Numbered from the stretch's first letter, positions 1 through 9,089 are shown. The stretch: DNA of 56,713 nucleotides from an uncultured Pelagibacteraceae bacterium (GCA_902590345.1 CACIWK010000005.1:1-56713); one strand, 5' to 3'. The notes: a model not told the origin generated them from the letters alone. Program-made: numbers and translations.

Positions 1-872
1 TCTCTATAATCAGTTAATGCTTTTTCTACATTTTCTTTTCCACTTATAGGACGTGAATGACTTGGAACTAAATGCTCTGCATTAAGTAATCTGATCCTAT
101 CAAGACTGTCGACCCATTCCATAGGATTTCTAAATTTTGTTCCTCTTATTGCATATAGATTAGCAAACGATCTATAAAAATTATCACCAACCATCACAGC
201 TTGTTTTTCAGGTATCCACACATACAGATGGTCATCCGTCTCACCAGGAACATGTACTAAAACAATTTTAAGATTATCAATCTCAATGGTTAAACTATCA
301 TCAAAAAGTATAGTCGGTCTGACAAGACCAAGTGTTTCTTGATCATTAATTTCTAAAAAACCTCCAATACCTTGGTGAACTATTTCTTCCTCAGGTAGAG
401 GTATACCAAACTGCCTTGCTGATCTCTGAAATATTATAGGTCTTATAGTTGTTGCTATGTTATCTAAATTATAAATTATATTTTCTTGTGCATATATTTC
501 TGTTTCGTTTTCGTTATAGAAAACAGTTGCACCACCAAGATGATCCAGATGATTATGAGTGTAAACAATAGCTGCAATTGGTTTTTCTGAAATTTCTCTA
601 AAATCTTGATATAACTCTTCCGCTCTTTCAACGGAACCCAATGTATCAACAATGACTAAACTGTTTTTTGTTTCAATCATAATTGAATTAGCAAGGCCAT
701 AACCAACACCTACATAAATATCTTCGGTTACTTCTATTAAATCCTTTTTAAATTCTTTTTTGTGCTCCTGAGACAATCCTTGATCTGAGCTAAATGTCTC
801 ATTAGACTGCTCTTGATCGCCGCATGAGATAAGAAAAGTTATGATAAATAGAAAGCTTGTTAATATTTTCAT
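1..872 (-). CDS. Alkylsulfatase-type metallo-beta-lactamase-fold lipoprotein (C-terminus cut by window edge)
   Basis: The reading frame is open from an ATG at 870-872 to the left edge, giving 290 codons of an incomplete gene. It starts with a lipoprotein signal ending in L-I-S-C (Cys17), so the protein is probably anchored to a membrane outside the cytoplasm. A metallo-beta-lactamase metal motif T-H-N-H-L-D-H lies at residues 105-111, followed by GG. Further conserved stretches of the SdsA/BDS1 alkylsulfatase family are visible: PGETDDH (209-215), MVGDNFYR near 227, NLYAIRG near 238 and VPSHSRP near 269. Family enzymes hydrolyse alkyl sulfate esters through two zinc ions. The family assignment is solid; the substrate is inferred. 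The dimerisation and SCP2-like C-terminal domains would lie beyond the window. The gene is divergent from the EamA transporter, with about 40 bp between. Confidence 0.85.
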   Translation of the reverse strand, partial: MKILTSFLFIITFLISCGDQEQSNETFSSDQGLSQEHKKEFKKDLIEVTEDIYVGVGYGLANSIMIETKNSLVIVDTLGSVERAEELYQDFREISEKPIAAIVYTHNHLDHLGGATVFYNENETEIYAQENIIYNLDNIATTIRPIIFQRSARQFGIPLPEEEIVHQGIGGFLEINDQETLGLVRPTILFDDSLTIEIDNLKIVLVHVPGETDDHLYVWIPEKQAVMVGDNFYRSFANLYAIRGTKFRNPMEWVDSLDRIRLLNAEHLVPSHSRPISGKENVEKALTDYR

Positions 873-911
873 GAATTGGTTATTAAGTATAAAAATATCT
901 TCTACGAAAAA

Positions 912-1787
912 ATGAAAAAATACAACAATGAAATTATTGGTGCAATTTGTCTTCTTGCAGCTGGATTTTTTTTAAGTTTTGGAGGGTTACTTATTAGACT
1001 TGTAGATGATGCAACTACAATGCAAGTAACTTCATATAGATCGATTACATTTTCCTTAGTAGCTTTAATTTACATATTAATTAAATTTAAATCTGAAACA
1101 CCCAAAGCTTTCCATAATATTGGTAAAGATGGGTTATTGCTTGCTGCTATTTTAGCTCTCAGTAATATTTTTTTCGTTTTTGGGATGAGCAACACCTCTG
1201 TTGCAAATGCTGTTTTTTTAATGAGCACTGGGCCATTGTGGGCTGCCTTAGCTAGTTATTTTTTTCTAAAAAAAATCGTTGGCACTAAAACTATTGTTGC
1301 GATAGCAGGATCAATGATTGGAATTGCAATTATGTTTTCGCAAGGATTAGAATCAGCTAATAGTCTCGGTAATTTAATCATACTTGGTGTCCCAATTTGT
1401 TTTGCATTACAGCTCACATTAATTAATAGACGGTCGGATGTAGACTTTATGCCGTCAACTTTTCTTTCTGGTATATTAGTTGTCATTGTTGGATTATTAA
1501 TTATTCAAGACCATTCAATAAGTATGAAAGACTTGTTGCTCGTTTTATTTATGGGGGCATTTCAAGTGGGTCTTGGTTTTATGTTTATTACAATTGGATC
1601 TCGTTATATTCCTCCCCACCGAGCGGCTTTGTATATTTTATTAGAACCGATCTTAGCTCCTATTTGGGCATGGGCGGGTGTTGGCGAAAAACCTCCGATG
1701 ATAGAATTACTTGGTGGTTTGATAGTTTTTGCTTTTGTAACATGGAGGCTTATAGATGAATTTATTGAGAAAGAAAAAAATAATTAA
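912..1787 (+). CDS. EamA/DMT-family inner-membrane transporter
   Basis: This 291-residue, very hydrophobic protein has about ten membrane segments arranged as two EamA repeats, the pattern of drug/metabolite transporters such as RhaT, YdcZ or RarD relatives. The substrate cannot be read from the sequence; family members move amino acids, nucleosides or other small metabolites. An in-frame TTG at 876 would add 12 residues but sits almost on the divergent lipoprotein start, so the ATG at 912 (MKKYNNEIIG) is preferred. Its stop overlaps the convergent yciB stop by 4 bases. Confidence 0.85.
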   Translation: MKKYNNEIIGAICLLAAGFFLSFGGLLIRLVDDATTMQVTSYRSITFSLVALIYILIKFKSETPKAFHNIGKDGLLLAAILALSNIFFVFGMSNTSVANAVFLMSTGPLWAALASYFFLKKIVGTKTIVAIAGSMIGIAIMFSQGLESANSLGNLIILGVPICFALQLTLINRRSDVDFMPSTFLSGILVVIVGLLIIQDHSISMKDLLLVLFMGAFQVGLGFMFITIGSRYIPPHRAALYILLEPILAPIWAWAGVGEKPPMIELLGGLIVFAFVTWRLIDEFIEKEKNN

Positions 1788-2326
1788 TTGTCGGCCAAGT
1801 TTTTTTGAATAAAAAATGCTTGTGAGAAGATGAATATGAAAGTCAGGCCCATAATTCCAAATAATTTGAAGTTTACCCAAACTGCATCAGAAAAATTTCG
1901 ATAAACTATTTCATTGGCAGCTGCCAAGAATAGGAAAAAATAAGCCCATCTTTTACTTAATTGTATCCACCCATAATCAGTAAGTTTAATTGCAGTACCC
2001 ATTAGAGACTTTAATAGTGGCTTTTTAAAATATAAACCTCCAAATAATACAAAAGAAAAAATGAGATTAACTAAAGTAACCTTAAATTTAATAAAAAAGG
2101 GATCATTAAAATAAATTGTTAAAGCCCCAAAAATAAATATTAAAATAGTACTAAACAACAGCATTGGAGAAACTTTGCGATCTATAATGTATGACCCTAC
2201 AATTGCAACTCCTGCAGCAATCATTAAAGGTAGAATTGCTTCTTCAATTTTACCAGTCTTGATAAAAAAATAAAAGAATACAACAAGAGGGCCGAGCTCA
2301 AATACTTGTTTTAGTGAACTTCTCAT
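1784..2326 (-). CDS. yciB: Inner-membrane spanning protein YciB (intracellular septation protein A family)
   Basis: The 180-residue polytopic membrane protein has five to six hydrophobic segments and the usual size of YciB/IspZ (about 180 residues). Family-typical stretches are KPLLKSLMG near residue 102 and LSKRWAYFF with AANEIVYR in the last third. In enterobacteria YciB interacts with cell elongation and division proteins and helps keep envelope integrity; its exact activity is unknown. It reads with hspQ upstream (10 bp gap), so the two are probably co-transcribed, and it converges on the EamA gene. Confidence 0.88.
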   Translation of the reverse strand: MRSSLKQVFELGPLVVFFYFFIKTGKIEEAILPLMIAAGVAIVGSYIIDRKVSPMLLFSTILIFIFGALTIYFNDPFFIKFKVTLVNLIFSFVLFGGLYFKKPLLKSLMGTAIKLTDYGWIQLSKRWAYFFLFLAAANEIVYRNFSDAVWVNFKLFGIMGLTFIFIFSQAFFIQKNLADN

Positions 2327-2336
2327 TAAATTAAAT

Positions 2337-2663
2337 TTAGTTATGTTTTGTCTTAGAGATATATTTTCCGTTTTTTATTCCAGTAAACATCTCTTCAACA
2401 AGTGGATGTGAAACAGGATCATCTGTTTCATCTGGTAATAGATTTTGTTGAGAGACATAAGCAACATAAGAAGGTTGGCTAGGTGCTTCGGCTAACAAAT
2501 GATAAAAAGGTTGATCCTTTCTAGGCCTTACTTGTAACGGAATAGATTGATACCATTCTTCAGTATTATTAAATTCTGGATCAACATCAAAAATTACTCC
2601 TCTAAAGTCAAAGTACTTATGCTTTACAATAGAACCTATTTGAAATTTTGCTTTATTAATCAT
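2337..2663 (-). CDS. hspQ: Heat shock protein HspQ (YccV-like, hemimethylated-DNA-binding family)
   Basis: The protein contains the full HspQ fold signature: AKFQIGSIVKHK at the start, FRGVIFDVDPEF, NTEEWY, RPRKDQPFYHLLAE and YVAYVSQQNLLPD. In Escherichia coli HspQ is a small specificity-enhancing factor for the Lon protease and was first described as binding hemimethylated oriC DNA. Family members are about 105-110 residues, which favours the ATG at 2663 (108 residues). An ATG at 2690 and a TTG at 2699 extend the frame by 9 and 12 residues that do not resemble the family. No strong ribosome binding site decides between them. Confidence 0.9.
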   Translation of the reverse strand: MINKAKFQIGSIVKHKYFDFRGVIFDVDPEFNNTEEWYQSIPLQVRPRKDQPFYHLLAEAPSQPSYVAYVSQQNLLPDETDDPVSHPLVEEMFTGIKNGKYISKTKHN

Positions 2664-2725
2664 CAATAAAGAGGTTACTGTATTCGTCATGAAATTCAAG
2701 TATCGAAATTTTATTTACGATATAA

Positions 2726-3325
2726 CTATTTAACTAAGTTACTTAACACTTCGTATCTAATATACCCAGGATAAATCGAATCATTAATTACAGATGCTGG
2801 GGTTCCTCTTAATCCTAAACTTTGTGCTAATTTAAAATTTTCATTAATCACTGCATTTTCAGTTTGATCCAACGCCTGATTAAAAATTTTCTCACCATCA
2901 AAATTGTTTTCATTTAATAGAGTAATTATTGAATCTTTTTTCATTCTTGGTCCAAGTTTCATTAGTCCATTATGAATGTCAAAATACATATCAGGATAAT
3001 TATCCCAAATAATTAGTGCAATTTTTGCCGCTGTATCTGATATGTCACCAAAAATTGGCCATTCAAGATAAACAATTTTAACATTTTCTGACTTATTTAA
3101 TATTTTTTCAAAATCTTTTGCCTGTTTTGCACAATAGCCACATCTATAATCAAAAAATTCTACAATTGTAATTTCTGCATCACTGTTTCCAACTGTTGGG
3201 AGAGCGCTCGCTTCGTGGTTTCGAAGGATGAAACCTGCAAGACTCTGGTCATCTTGTGCAGATGCTAAAGTTGAGATAGTCATTATAAGTGCGGTGATTA
3301 TAAATATATTTATTCTTTTAATCAT
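2726..3325 (-). CDS. DsbA-family periplasmic thiol:disulfide oxidoreductase
   Basis: The protein has 199 residues with a Sec signal peptide (charged start, hydrophobic core to about residue 20, ASA-Q cleavage site near 23). A thioredoxin-type active site FFDYRCGYC gives Cys62 and Cys65 with the dipeptide Gly-Tyr, and LRGTPASVI near residue 175 supplies the cis-proline loop. This is the alphaproteobacterial DsbA/DSBA-oxidoreductase type that oxidises or isomerises thiols of exported proteins. Its ATG overlaps the murU stop (ATGA), so it is the last gene of the tsaE-amgK-murU operon. Partner and direction of electron flow are not known from this window. Confidence 0.88.
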   Translation of the reverse strand: MIKRINIFIITALIMTISTLASAQDDQSLAGFILRNHEASALPTVGNSDAEITIVEFFDYRCGYCAKQAKDFEKILNKSENVKIVYLEWPIFGDISDTAAKIALIIWDNYPDMYFDIHNGLMKLGPRMKKDSIITLLNENNFDGEKIFNQALDQTENAVINENFKLAQSLGLRGTPASVINDSIYPGYIRYEVLSNLVK

Positions 3326-4014
3326 AATTTCTCTTCGTATTTTTTTAATGCTGCTGTAGTACCAAGATGTAAAACATTTTTATTGAATTTGTAGCCTTTG
3401 ATCAAATTTTTTAAAATTAATTCATCCCATACTTGATTAATTGAAAAAACATTACTTTTTAAGTCTTTGAATGCTTCTTTTCTAATAATCTGAGCACCAT
3501 TAAATACGTAGCCTTTATTAGTTGTATCATTATATCTTTTTATATAGTCATCTTTCGTAAATAAAAAATCACCTTTACCATCATAGCCACTTATAAGATC
3601 TACCGGCGTTAGAGCAAGTAACGACATTGTATCTTTTGGAAAATTTTCTATCATTTCTCTAAAGAAGACAGTGTCTTCATCTTCCCATAAATTGTCACAA
3701 TTTAAAATAAATACATGTTCTATTTTATTTTCATACATAATTTTTTTAATTCCACCACCAGTATCTAATAGGCAATCTGTCTCATCAGAAATTTTTATTT
3801 TTGGATTATTTAGATTTTTTAAATACGAGATAATTTGATCAGATTTGTAATGAACATTTATGAAGATTTCCTCAAAGCCTAACTCCTCCATAATATTTAT
3901 TGAATATTCTATAATGGGTTTTTCGTTTACTTCAATCAGTGGCTTTGGTAAATCCAAAGAATATTCTCTTACCCTTTTACCAAACCCTGCAGCAAGAATA
4001 ATTGAAGACTTCAT
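3322..4014 (-). CDS. murU: N-acetylmuramate-1-phosphate uridylyltransferase (MurU-like nucleotidyltransferase)
   Basis: The nucleotidyltransferase signature LAAGFGKR is at residues 7-14, followed by LPKPLIEV (sugar-1-phosphate uridylyltransferase type), with FILNCDNLW as the metal-binding region. The 230-residue length fits MurU. MurU makes UDP-MurNAc from MurNAc-1-phosphate in the fosfomycin-bypassing cell-wall recycling route. It is preceded, with an ATGA overlap, by an AmgK-like kinase, which is the known partner enzyme. That pairing is the main reason to prefer MurU over a mannose-1-phosphate guanylyltransferase. Confidence 0.85.
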   Translation of the reverse strand: MKSSIILAAGFGKRVREYSLDLPKPLIEVNEKPIIEYSINIMEELGFEEIFINVHYKSDQIISYLKNLNNPKIKISDETDCLLDTGGGIKKIMYENKIEHVFILNCDNLWEDEDTVFFREMIENFPKDTMSLLALTPVDLISGYDGKGDFLFTKDDYIKRYNDTTNKGYVFNGAQIIRKEAFKDLKSNVFSINQVWDELILKNLIKGYKFNKNVLHLGTTAALKKYEEKL

Positions 4015-4991
4015 AATTGAAGCTCTTTTATCTGCAACTCTTCAATCCATTTCTTCATATCAAAAAACAATGATGATTTTAAATTTGATTTAATAAAATT
4101 AAAAGTTGCAGGAAAATACTTTAAATATCTTTCTTTTCCATCTCTAATCGAAAGTCTACTAAATATCCCAAGGATTTTTAGGTTTCTCTGGAGAGAAAAA
4201 AAGTTGATTTCTCTAAGAACCATATCATAATTTTCATTCGTCATTTTAATATAGTATTTAATTAATTCTTCTTTTTCATTTACATTTAAGGGCATGCGTA
4301 CGTCCTCCAATAGCGAAGCAAGGTCATAAAATGATGAACCTAATAATGCGTCTTGAAAATCTATCAACCCAACTTGTTTTAGAGGCTCCTTATGATCCTT
4401 TAGAATTAAATTATCAACGTGGTAATCTCTAAGAACAAGAGTATCGTTTTGAGATTTTATATTTAAGTAAGCTTGTTGTAAAATTTGATAAAATTCATCT
4501 CTTTTTTTATTGCTTATCTGCATTCCAAGTTTTTTCTCAATGAACCATTCAATAAATAAAATTGACTCTCTATATAGCTCCTCAAAGTTATAAGTTTTTA
4601 ATTTACTTAAATAAGATTTATTTTGATGAGATTTAATTTTTATATCTATTAGAACATCAATTGCTTTTTTGTATAAATTTTTTTTATTTTCTTTATTCAT
4701 ATGTTTAGAAAAAACTTTATCTCCAAAATCCTCTAGAAGAATGAAACCTTCTTTGTTATTTACATCTATTATCTTAGGAGCACTTAAACTAAATGAATGA
4801 AGTATCCTTGTAATTTCTGAAAATTTTGAAACTGACTCACCCTTTTCAGGCGCTGCATCCATGGCTAGGATATTATTTTCTAATCTATAATATTTTCTGA
4901 AAGATGCATCACTTTTAATGGCAACTAAATTTTTAGTAGAGATTTTCTGTTTCTCTAAATATAATAATAGCTTATTGAAACGATTATCCAT
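4011..4991 (-). CDS. amgK: N-acetylmuramate/N-acetylglucosamine kinase (AmgK-like aminoglycoside-phosphotransferase fold)
   Basis: This is a 326-residue APH-fold kinase. The catalytic motif H191-V-D193-N194 and the metal motif D211-F-Q-D214 are intact, and the N-terminal SDASFRKYYRL matches the AmgK phosphate-binding loop region. AmgK phosphorylates the anomeric position of MurNAc or GlcNAc; MurU, encoded next, converts the product to the UDP-sugar. Its start overlaps the tsaE stop by 8 bases. The order tsaE-amgK-murU is widespread in alphaproteobacteria. The following addBA genes usual there are replaced here by a dsbA gene. Confidence 0.88.
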   Translation of the reverse strand: MDNRFNKLLLYLEKQKISTKNLVAIKSDASFRKYYRLENNILAMDAAPEKGESVSKFSEITRILHSFSLSAPKIIDVNNKEGFILLEDFGDKVFSKHMNKENKKNLYKKAIDVLIDIKIKSHQNKSYLSKLKTYNFEELYRESILFIEWFIEKKLGMQISNKKRDEFYQILQQAYLNIKSQNDTLVLRDYHVDNLILKDHKEPLKQVGLIDFQDALLGSSFYDLASLLEDVRMPLNVNEKEELIKYYIKMTNENYDMVLREINFFSLQRNLKILGIFSRLSIRDGKERYLKYFPATFNFIKSNLKSSLFFDMKKWIEELQIKELQL

Positions 4992-5433
4992 CGATTTTTA
5001 AATTTTTAAACCTACCAAATTTTTTTATGTCTACATTACGATTATTATTTTTTAAAATTTTAAATATAATTTCTATTCGATCTGATGGAAGAATTTCTTT
5101 AAATTTATCAGACCATTCTATTAAACATGCATCGTCAAATGTAGACTCTATAAAATTTAACTCAACTAACTCTGCAGCTGAATTTAGTCTATAAAAATCA
5201 AAATGATTAATTTTAATATTTCTATGTTCATATACCTGCAATAAGGTGAAGGTTGGACTTGGTATTTCTTTTATTTTTGCATCTTTTAAATACTCTTGAA
5301 TAAAATACCTACTGAATGTGGTTTTTCCAGATCCTAAATTACCATTAAGACAAATTACTATATTGCTACCTTTAGAAAACTTGACTAATTTTCTGGCAAA
5401 AAGTTGAGTATCCCTCTCATTTTTCAGAAGCAT
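4984..5433 (-). CDS. tsaE: tRNA threonylcarbamoyladenosine biosynthesis ATPase TsaE
   Basis: The P-loop GNLGSGKT is at residues 31-38, with SPTFTLLQVY and the HFDFYRLN Walker B-like stretch typical of TsaE. The 149-residue length is normal. TsaE is the ATPase of the TsaBDE complex that makes t6A at position 37 of ANN-decoding tRNAs, an essential modification. It is the first gene of the operon with amgK, murU and dsbA and lies 27 bp downstream of ahcY on the same strand, so read-through from ahcY is likely. Confidence 0.93.
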   Translation of the reverse strand: MLLKNERDTQLFARKLVKFSKGSNIVICLNGNLGSGKTTFSRYFIQEYLKDAKIKEIPSPTFTLLQVYEHRNIKINHFDFYRLNSAAELVELNFIESTFDDACLIEWSDKFKEILPSDRIEIIFKILKNNNRNVDIKKFGRFKNLKIDG

Positions 5434-5460
5434 AAATAAACTCTAACACTAAAATAAAAT

Positions 5461-6753
5461 TTAGTATCGATAAGCTTCAGGTTTATAAGGACCCTCTGGA
5501 GTTACACTAATATAGTCAGCTTGATCTTTGGATAATTGTGTAAGTTTAGCTCCTACCTTTTCTAAATGGAGACGTGCAACCTTTTCATCCAAATGCTTTG
5601 GAAGTACATAAACTTTTTTTTCATAATTTTCCGAATTATTCCACAATTCAATTTGTGCTGTTACCTGGTTTGTAAAGGAAGCACTCATTACAAAGCTTGG
5701 GTGCCCAGTTGCACAGCCTAAGTTTACAAGCCTTCCTTCAGCTAATAAAATGATTCTTTTTTCATCAGGAAAAGTAATTTCATGTACTTGAGGCTTGATC
5801 TCATCCCATTTATAATTTCTAAGTGCATCAACTTGAATTTCGTTATCGAAGTGACCAATGTTGCATAAAATTGCTCTATCTTTCATATCTCTCATGTGGT
5901 CTGCGGTAACAATATCTTTATTTCCAGTAGCAGTAACAACTATATCTGCTTCCTTAATCATTTCATCCATCAATACAACTTCATAGCCTTCCATTGCCGC
6001 TTGTAATGCGCAAATTGGATCTGTTTCAGTAACCATTACTCTTGCACCACTTTGACGTAATGAAGCAGCACTGCCTTTGCCAACATCACCAAAGCCAGCA
6101 ACTATAGCAACTTTACCTGACATCATGACATCAGTTGCTCTTTTAATTCCATCAACTAAACTTTCTCTACAGCCATAAAGATTATCGAATTTAGATTTGG
6201 TGACTGAGTCATTTACATTAATAGTTGGCACCATTAAGGTACCTTCACTCTCCATTTTTTTTAATGCGAGTACACCTGTTGTTGTTTCCTCTGAGAGCCC
6301 TTTTACTTCTTTCAATAAGTCATTATATTCTTTATGCATTAAACTTGTAAGGTCACCACCATCGTCGAGAATCATATTTGGTTTCCAACCCTCTTTACCT
6401 TCAATCGTTTGTCTTACACACCACCAATATTCTTCCTCTGTTTCACCTTTCCATGCATAAACTGGTATGCCTGCTTTTGCTATTGCAGCTGCAGCATGAT
6501 CTTGTGTTGAGAATATATTACACGATGACCATCTGACATCAGCACCTAATTCTACTAATGTTTCAATTAGCACAGCAGTTTGTATGGTCATATGAAGACA
6601 GCCGAGAATTCTTGCACCCTCAAGGGGTTTTTTTCCTTTATATTCACTTCTTAATGCCATTAATCCAGGCATTTCAGTTTCAGCAAGTGAAATCTCTTTT
6701 CTACCGAAATCTGCAAGATTTATATCTGCTACTTTGTAATCCTCATTTGCCAT
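5461..6753 (-). CDS. ahcY: Adenosylhomocysteinase
   Basis: The 430-residue enzyme is full length with the NAD-binding loop GFGDVGKG at 220-227, substrate-site residues in [13 protein letters not shown] (Lys186, Asp190), His54 in the LHM stretch and the conserved C-terminal KPEAYRY. It splits S-adenosylhomocysteine into adenosine and homocysteine and so regenerates the methyl cycle; metK lies in the same window at about 51 kb. In many alphaproteobacteria ahcY follows chvI-chvG-hprK and PTS genes; here it directly follows chvG with a 51 bp gap. I see no SAH riboswitch in that gap; it is too short and lacks paired structure. Confidence 0.97.
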   Translation of the reverse strand: MANEDYKVADINLADFGRKEISLAETEMPGLMALRSEYKGKKPLEGARILGCLHMTIQTAVLIETLVELGADVRWSSCNIFSTQDHAAAAIAKAGIPVYAWKGETEEEYWWCVRQTIEGKEGWKPNMILDDGGDLTSLMHKEYNDLLKEVKGLSEETTTGVLALKKMESEGTLMVPTINVNDSVTKSKFDNLYGCRESLVDGIKRATDVMMSGKVAIVAGFGDVGKGSAASLRQSGARVMVTETDPICALQAAMEGYEVVLMDEMIKEADIVVTATGNKDIVTADHMRDMKDRAILCNIGHFDNEIQVDALRNYKWDEIKPQVHEITFPDEKRIILLAEGRLVNLGCATGHPSFVMSASFTNQVTAQIELWNNSENYEKKVYVLPKHLDEKVARLHLEKVGAKLTQLSKDQADYISVTPEGPYKPEAYRY

Positions 6754-6804
6754 AGATCATAAAATATATGTTATATACAACATTAATCAATCTTAATATT
6801 TCAT

Positions 6805-8322
6805 CTAATCTGCCAATGGTAAATTAACAATGAACTTAGCACCTATTATATTTCCACCTTCTATGACGTTGTCCGCAGATATATAGCCATCATGAGCATC
6901 TATAATTTGCTTAGCAATACTCAGACCTAAACCTGAATGACCTTGATCACTTTTGTCTCTAAAAGAATAAAATCTATCAAAAATTCTTTTTATGTTTGGA
7001 TCCTTAATTCCCGGTCCTTCGTCAGAAATAGAGACGCTTAGATAGTTTTCTGTTGACGATAATACAATCTCTATAATACCACCTGATGGGGAAAATGAAG
7101 CGGCATTCATTATGATATTGTCGAAGGCTTGATAAAGAAAAGATTTTTGGCCATTGACCAAAAGATTTTGATTTTCATTGGCAAAAAATTTTATATTTAA
7201 TTTATTGGAAACATTCTCTTTATAATTATGAATTAACTCATCTAAAAGTTCCCTAATATTAAAAACATTAGACTGACTTTTGTATAAATTAACTTCATCT
7301 TTAATCATTGATGAATAATCAGTGATAATATTCTCAATTCTTGAAATATCATTTAAGATTAAATCAAGAAATTTTTTCTGCTCATCATCTAATTTATCAT
7401 TGATTACATCAGTGGCCATTCTTATGGATGCAAGTGGATTTCTTATCTCATGCATTAGATCAGCTGAATTATTTTCAGCATTATCTATTTTTTGATATAG
7501 GTTTTTAAGCATAGTATTAATAATTTTTGAAAGTTGACCAATTTCATCTTCTCTCCTATCAAGAACAGTAATTAATGGTTTCGATTTAACATCTGCATCT
7601 ACATTTTCAGCAGCTTTTGCTAATTTTTTTATTGGCTTAAGAATTATGAAATTTAAGAAAAAAGAAAATAGAATGAGGGTAAATGCAATAGCTAGACCAG
7701 CCAAAAGTACATTAAACCTTATTTGATTATTAATTCTTTGAATTTCAGTATTATCTTCGTAAGCAACTATATGAAAGACATCTTCATTTAGACTCACAGG
7801 TAAAATTGAAAATAGTTCTAACTTTTTATTTTCTTGTTGAACAGAAAAACTACTTTTTATTCCTTTTTGTGAATTATTATATTTTTCAATAAAGATTTCG
7901 TTATTAAGAAAGTCCCTAAAGTTAGTGCTTTTTTTGTCCAAATTCAAAATTTCATTATCATTAAAATTTTTACCAAGCTCCTCAATCTCAATAAGCGGGC
8001 TTGGAGTAATGCTACCTGAAGCAACATCATACCCTTTTGTATCAATCACCACATTTCCTTCATTATCTAAAATTAATATAGATAAATTTTTAATCTCTAG
8101 CTTAGATAAAATAGCTTCGTATATCCTTTGAGACTCATTATTTCTAAAAAAATTTGATGAATTTAAAAAATTATAAATTATTAAATTTTGATTATCGATC
8201 TCCTTGAGTCTTTTATTCAATTGATAGTTATTCAAAACAACTATTAATACTGTAGTTGCTATAGCTAGCAGAACTAGTCCTAGCAAATTGTAAAATAAAT
8301 ATTTTTTTAATAAGCTGTTCAA
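6805..8322 (-). CDS. chvG: Membrane sensor histidine kinase of the ChvG/ExoS type
   Basis: The protein has 505 residues: a membrane segment at about 10-30, an extracytoplasmic sensor domain of about 165 residues, a second membrane segment at about 205-228, a HAMP linker, the phospho-acceptor box LMHEIRNPLAS with His291, and an ATPase domain with FDNIIMNA, DEGPGI and GLGLSIAKQI. Pairing with a ChvI-like regulator and placement next to pckA identify it as the ChvG member. In rhizobia and Caulobacter ChvG/ChvI responds to acid or envelope stress and controls envelope and central carbon genes. The frame starts with TTG, preceded by AAGAG. The ligand is unknown. Confidence 0.88.
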   Translation of the reverse strand: MNSLLKKYLFYNLLGLVLLAIATTVLIVVLNNYQLNKRLKEIDNQNLIIYNFLNSSNFFRNNESQRIYEAILSKLEIKNLSILILDNEGNVVIDTKGYDVASGSITPSPLIEIEELGKNFNDNEILNLDKKSTNFRDFLNNEIFIEKYNNSQKGIKSSFSVQQENKKLELFSILPVSLNEDVFHIVAYEDNTEIQRINNQIRFNVLLAGLAIAFTLILFSFFLNFIILKPIKKLAKAAENVDADVKSKPLITVLDRREDEIGQLSKIINTMLKNLYQKIDNAENNSADLMHEIRNPLASIRMATDVINDKLDDEQKKFLDLILNDISRIENIITDYSSMIKDEVNLYKSQSNVFNIRELLDELIHNYKENVSNKLNIKFFANENQNLLVNGQKSFLYQAFDNIIMNAASFSPSGGIIEIVLSSTENYLSVSISDEGPGIKDPNIKRIFDRFYSFRDKSDQGHSGLGLSIAKQIIDAHDGYISADNVIEGGNIIGAKFIVNLPLAD

Positions 8323-8349
8323 CTCTTTTATTTTAAACAGAAATATATT

Positions 8350-9048
8350 TTATTTCCATTGATATCCTGAACCATACAATGTGTGAATAGCATTGAACTT
8401 AGGATCTATTTTACGAAATTTTTTTCTAATCCTTTTTATATGACTATCGATCGTCCTGTCGTCTACATCAAGCTCATCATTATATGCTATCTCCATTAGA
8501 CGATCTCTGGATTTTACAATTCCTGGTCTCTCAACTAACTCTCTAATTATTTTGAATTCTGTTGTAGTTAAATCTTCATCAAGTTGAACTTCTTTCCATT
8601 CACAAGAATGTCTTAAGCAGTCCAGTCTTAAATCACCATGTAGAATTATTTCATTTACATTCTTACTATCAGAATCAATTTTAACTCTATTTAGCGTATT
8701 TTTAATTGTTTCAATTAAAATTTCTTTAGAAAAATTACCTCCTTTTGTAACATAGCCATCAACACCCTGCATTAGCCCTTTCAACTTATCTGCCTCTTGA
8801 TCTTTTGATGTAAGAAAAATTACTGGTATTTTAAGTTTTTCTCTTATCTTTCTAAAAAGCTCGTAACCATCCATACGAGGCATCTTTATGTCAATTACAG
8901 CTAAGGCGGGAGGGTATCTAAACATCCCATTTAAAGCGGATTGACCATCAGCATAAGTATGAATTTCAAATTCTTCTTTTTTCAATAGCTCTTCCAAGGA
9001 AATCAAAATATTTCGGTCATCATCTACGAGTGCAATTAAAGTCTTCAT
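8350..9048 (-). CDS. chvI: OmpR-family response regulator, ChvI type
   Basis: The 232-residue regulator has a receiver domain with acidic pocket Asp9-Asp10-Asp11, phospho-acceptor Asp53 and Thr in VIFLTSK, and a C-terminal winged helix ending in DDRTIDSHIKRIRKKF and a YGSGYQWK hairpin. The lysine of the receiver is in VTKGG rather than the usual TKP context, a ChvI-like departure. It lies 27 bp before chvG in one operon and is divergent from pckA. It probably controls itself and pckA from the shared 113 bp intergenic region, where a direct repeat with 11 bp period is visible. Confidence 0.92.
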   Translation of the reverse strand: MKTLIALVDDDRNILISLEELLKKEEFEIHTYADGQSALNGMFRYPPALAVIDIKMPRMDGYELFRKIREKLKIPVIFLTSKDQEADKLKGLMQGVDGYVTKGGNFSKEILIETIKNTLNRVKIDSDSKNVNEIILHGDLRLDCLRHSCEWKEVQLDEDLTTTEFKIIRELVERPGIVKSRDRLMEIAYNDELDVDDRTIDSHIKRIRKKFRKIDPKFNAIHTLYGSGYQWK

Positions 9049-9072
9049 ACTTCTATCTATTAATAACGAGTT

Positions 9073-9089
9073 ATGGCATTAAAATGGCA
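9073..9089. promoter_or_regulatory. Direct repeat ATGGCA-N5-ATGGCA, candidate ChvI operator
   Basis: Two ATGGCA hexamers begin 11 bp apart at 9073 and 9084, 25-41 bp from the chvI start and about 75 bp from the pckA start. OmpR-family regulators bind direct repeats about one helical turn apart, so this is a plausible autoregulatory site. The match to any published ChvI motif was not checked. Confidence 0.35.

Noticed and set aside
876..911. TTG start of the EamA transporter
   Set aside because: It lies 3 bp from the divergent lipoprotein start codon, leaving no promoter, and the added residues are not family-like.
6754..6804. SAH or SAM riboswitch before ahcY
   Set aside because: Only 51 AT-rich bases lie between chvG and ahcY, with no multi-stem fold and no conserved riboswitch core. 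The same holds for metK, which has 13 bases upstream.
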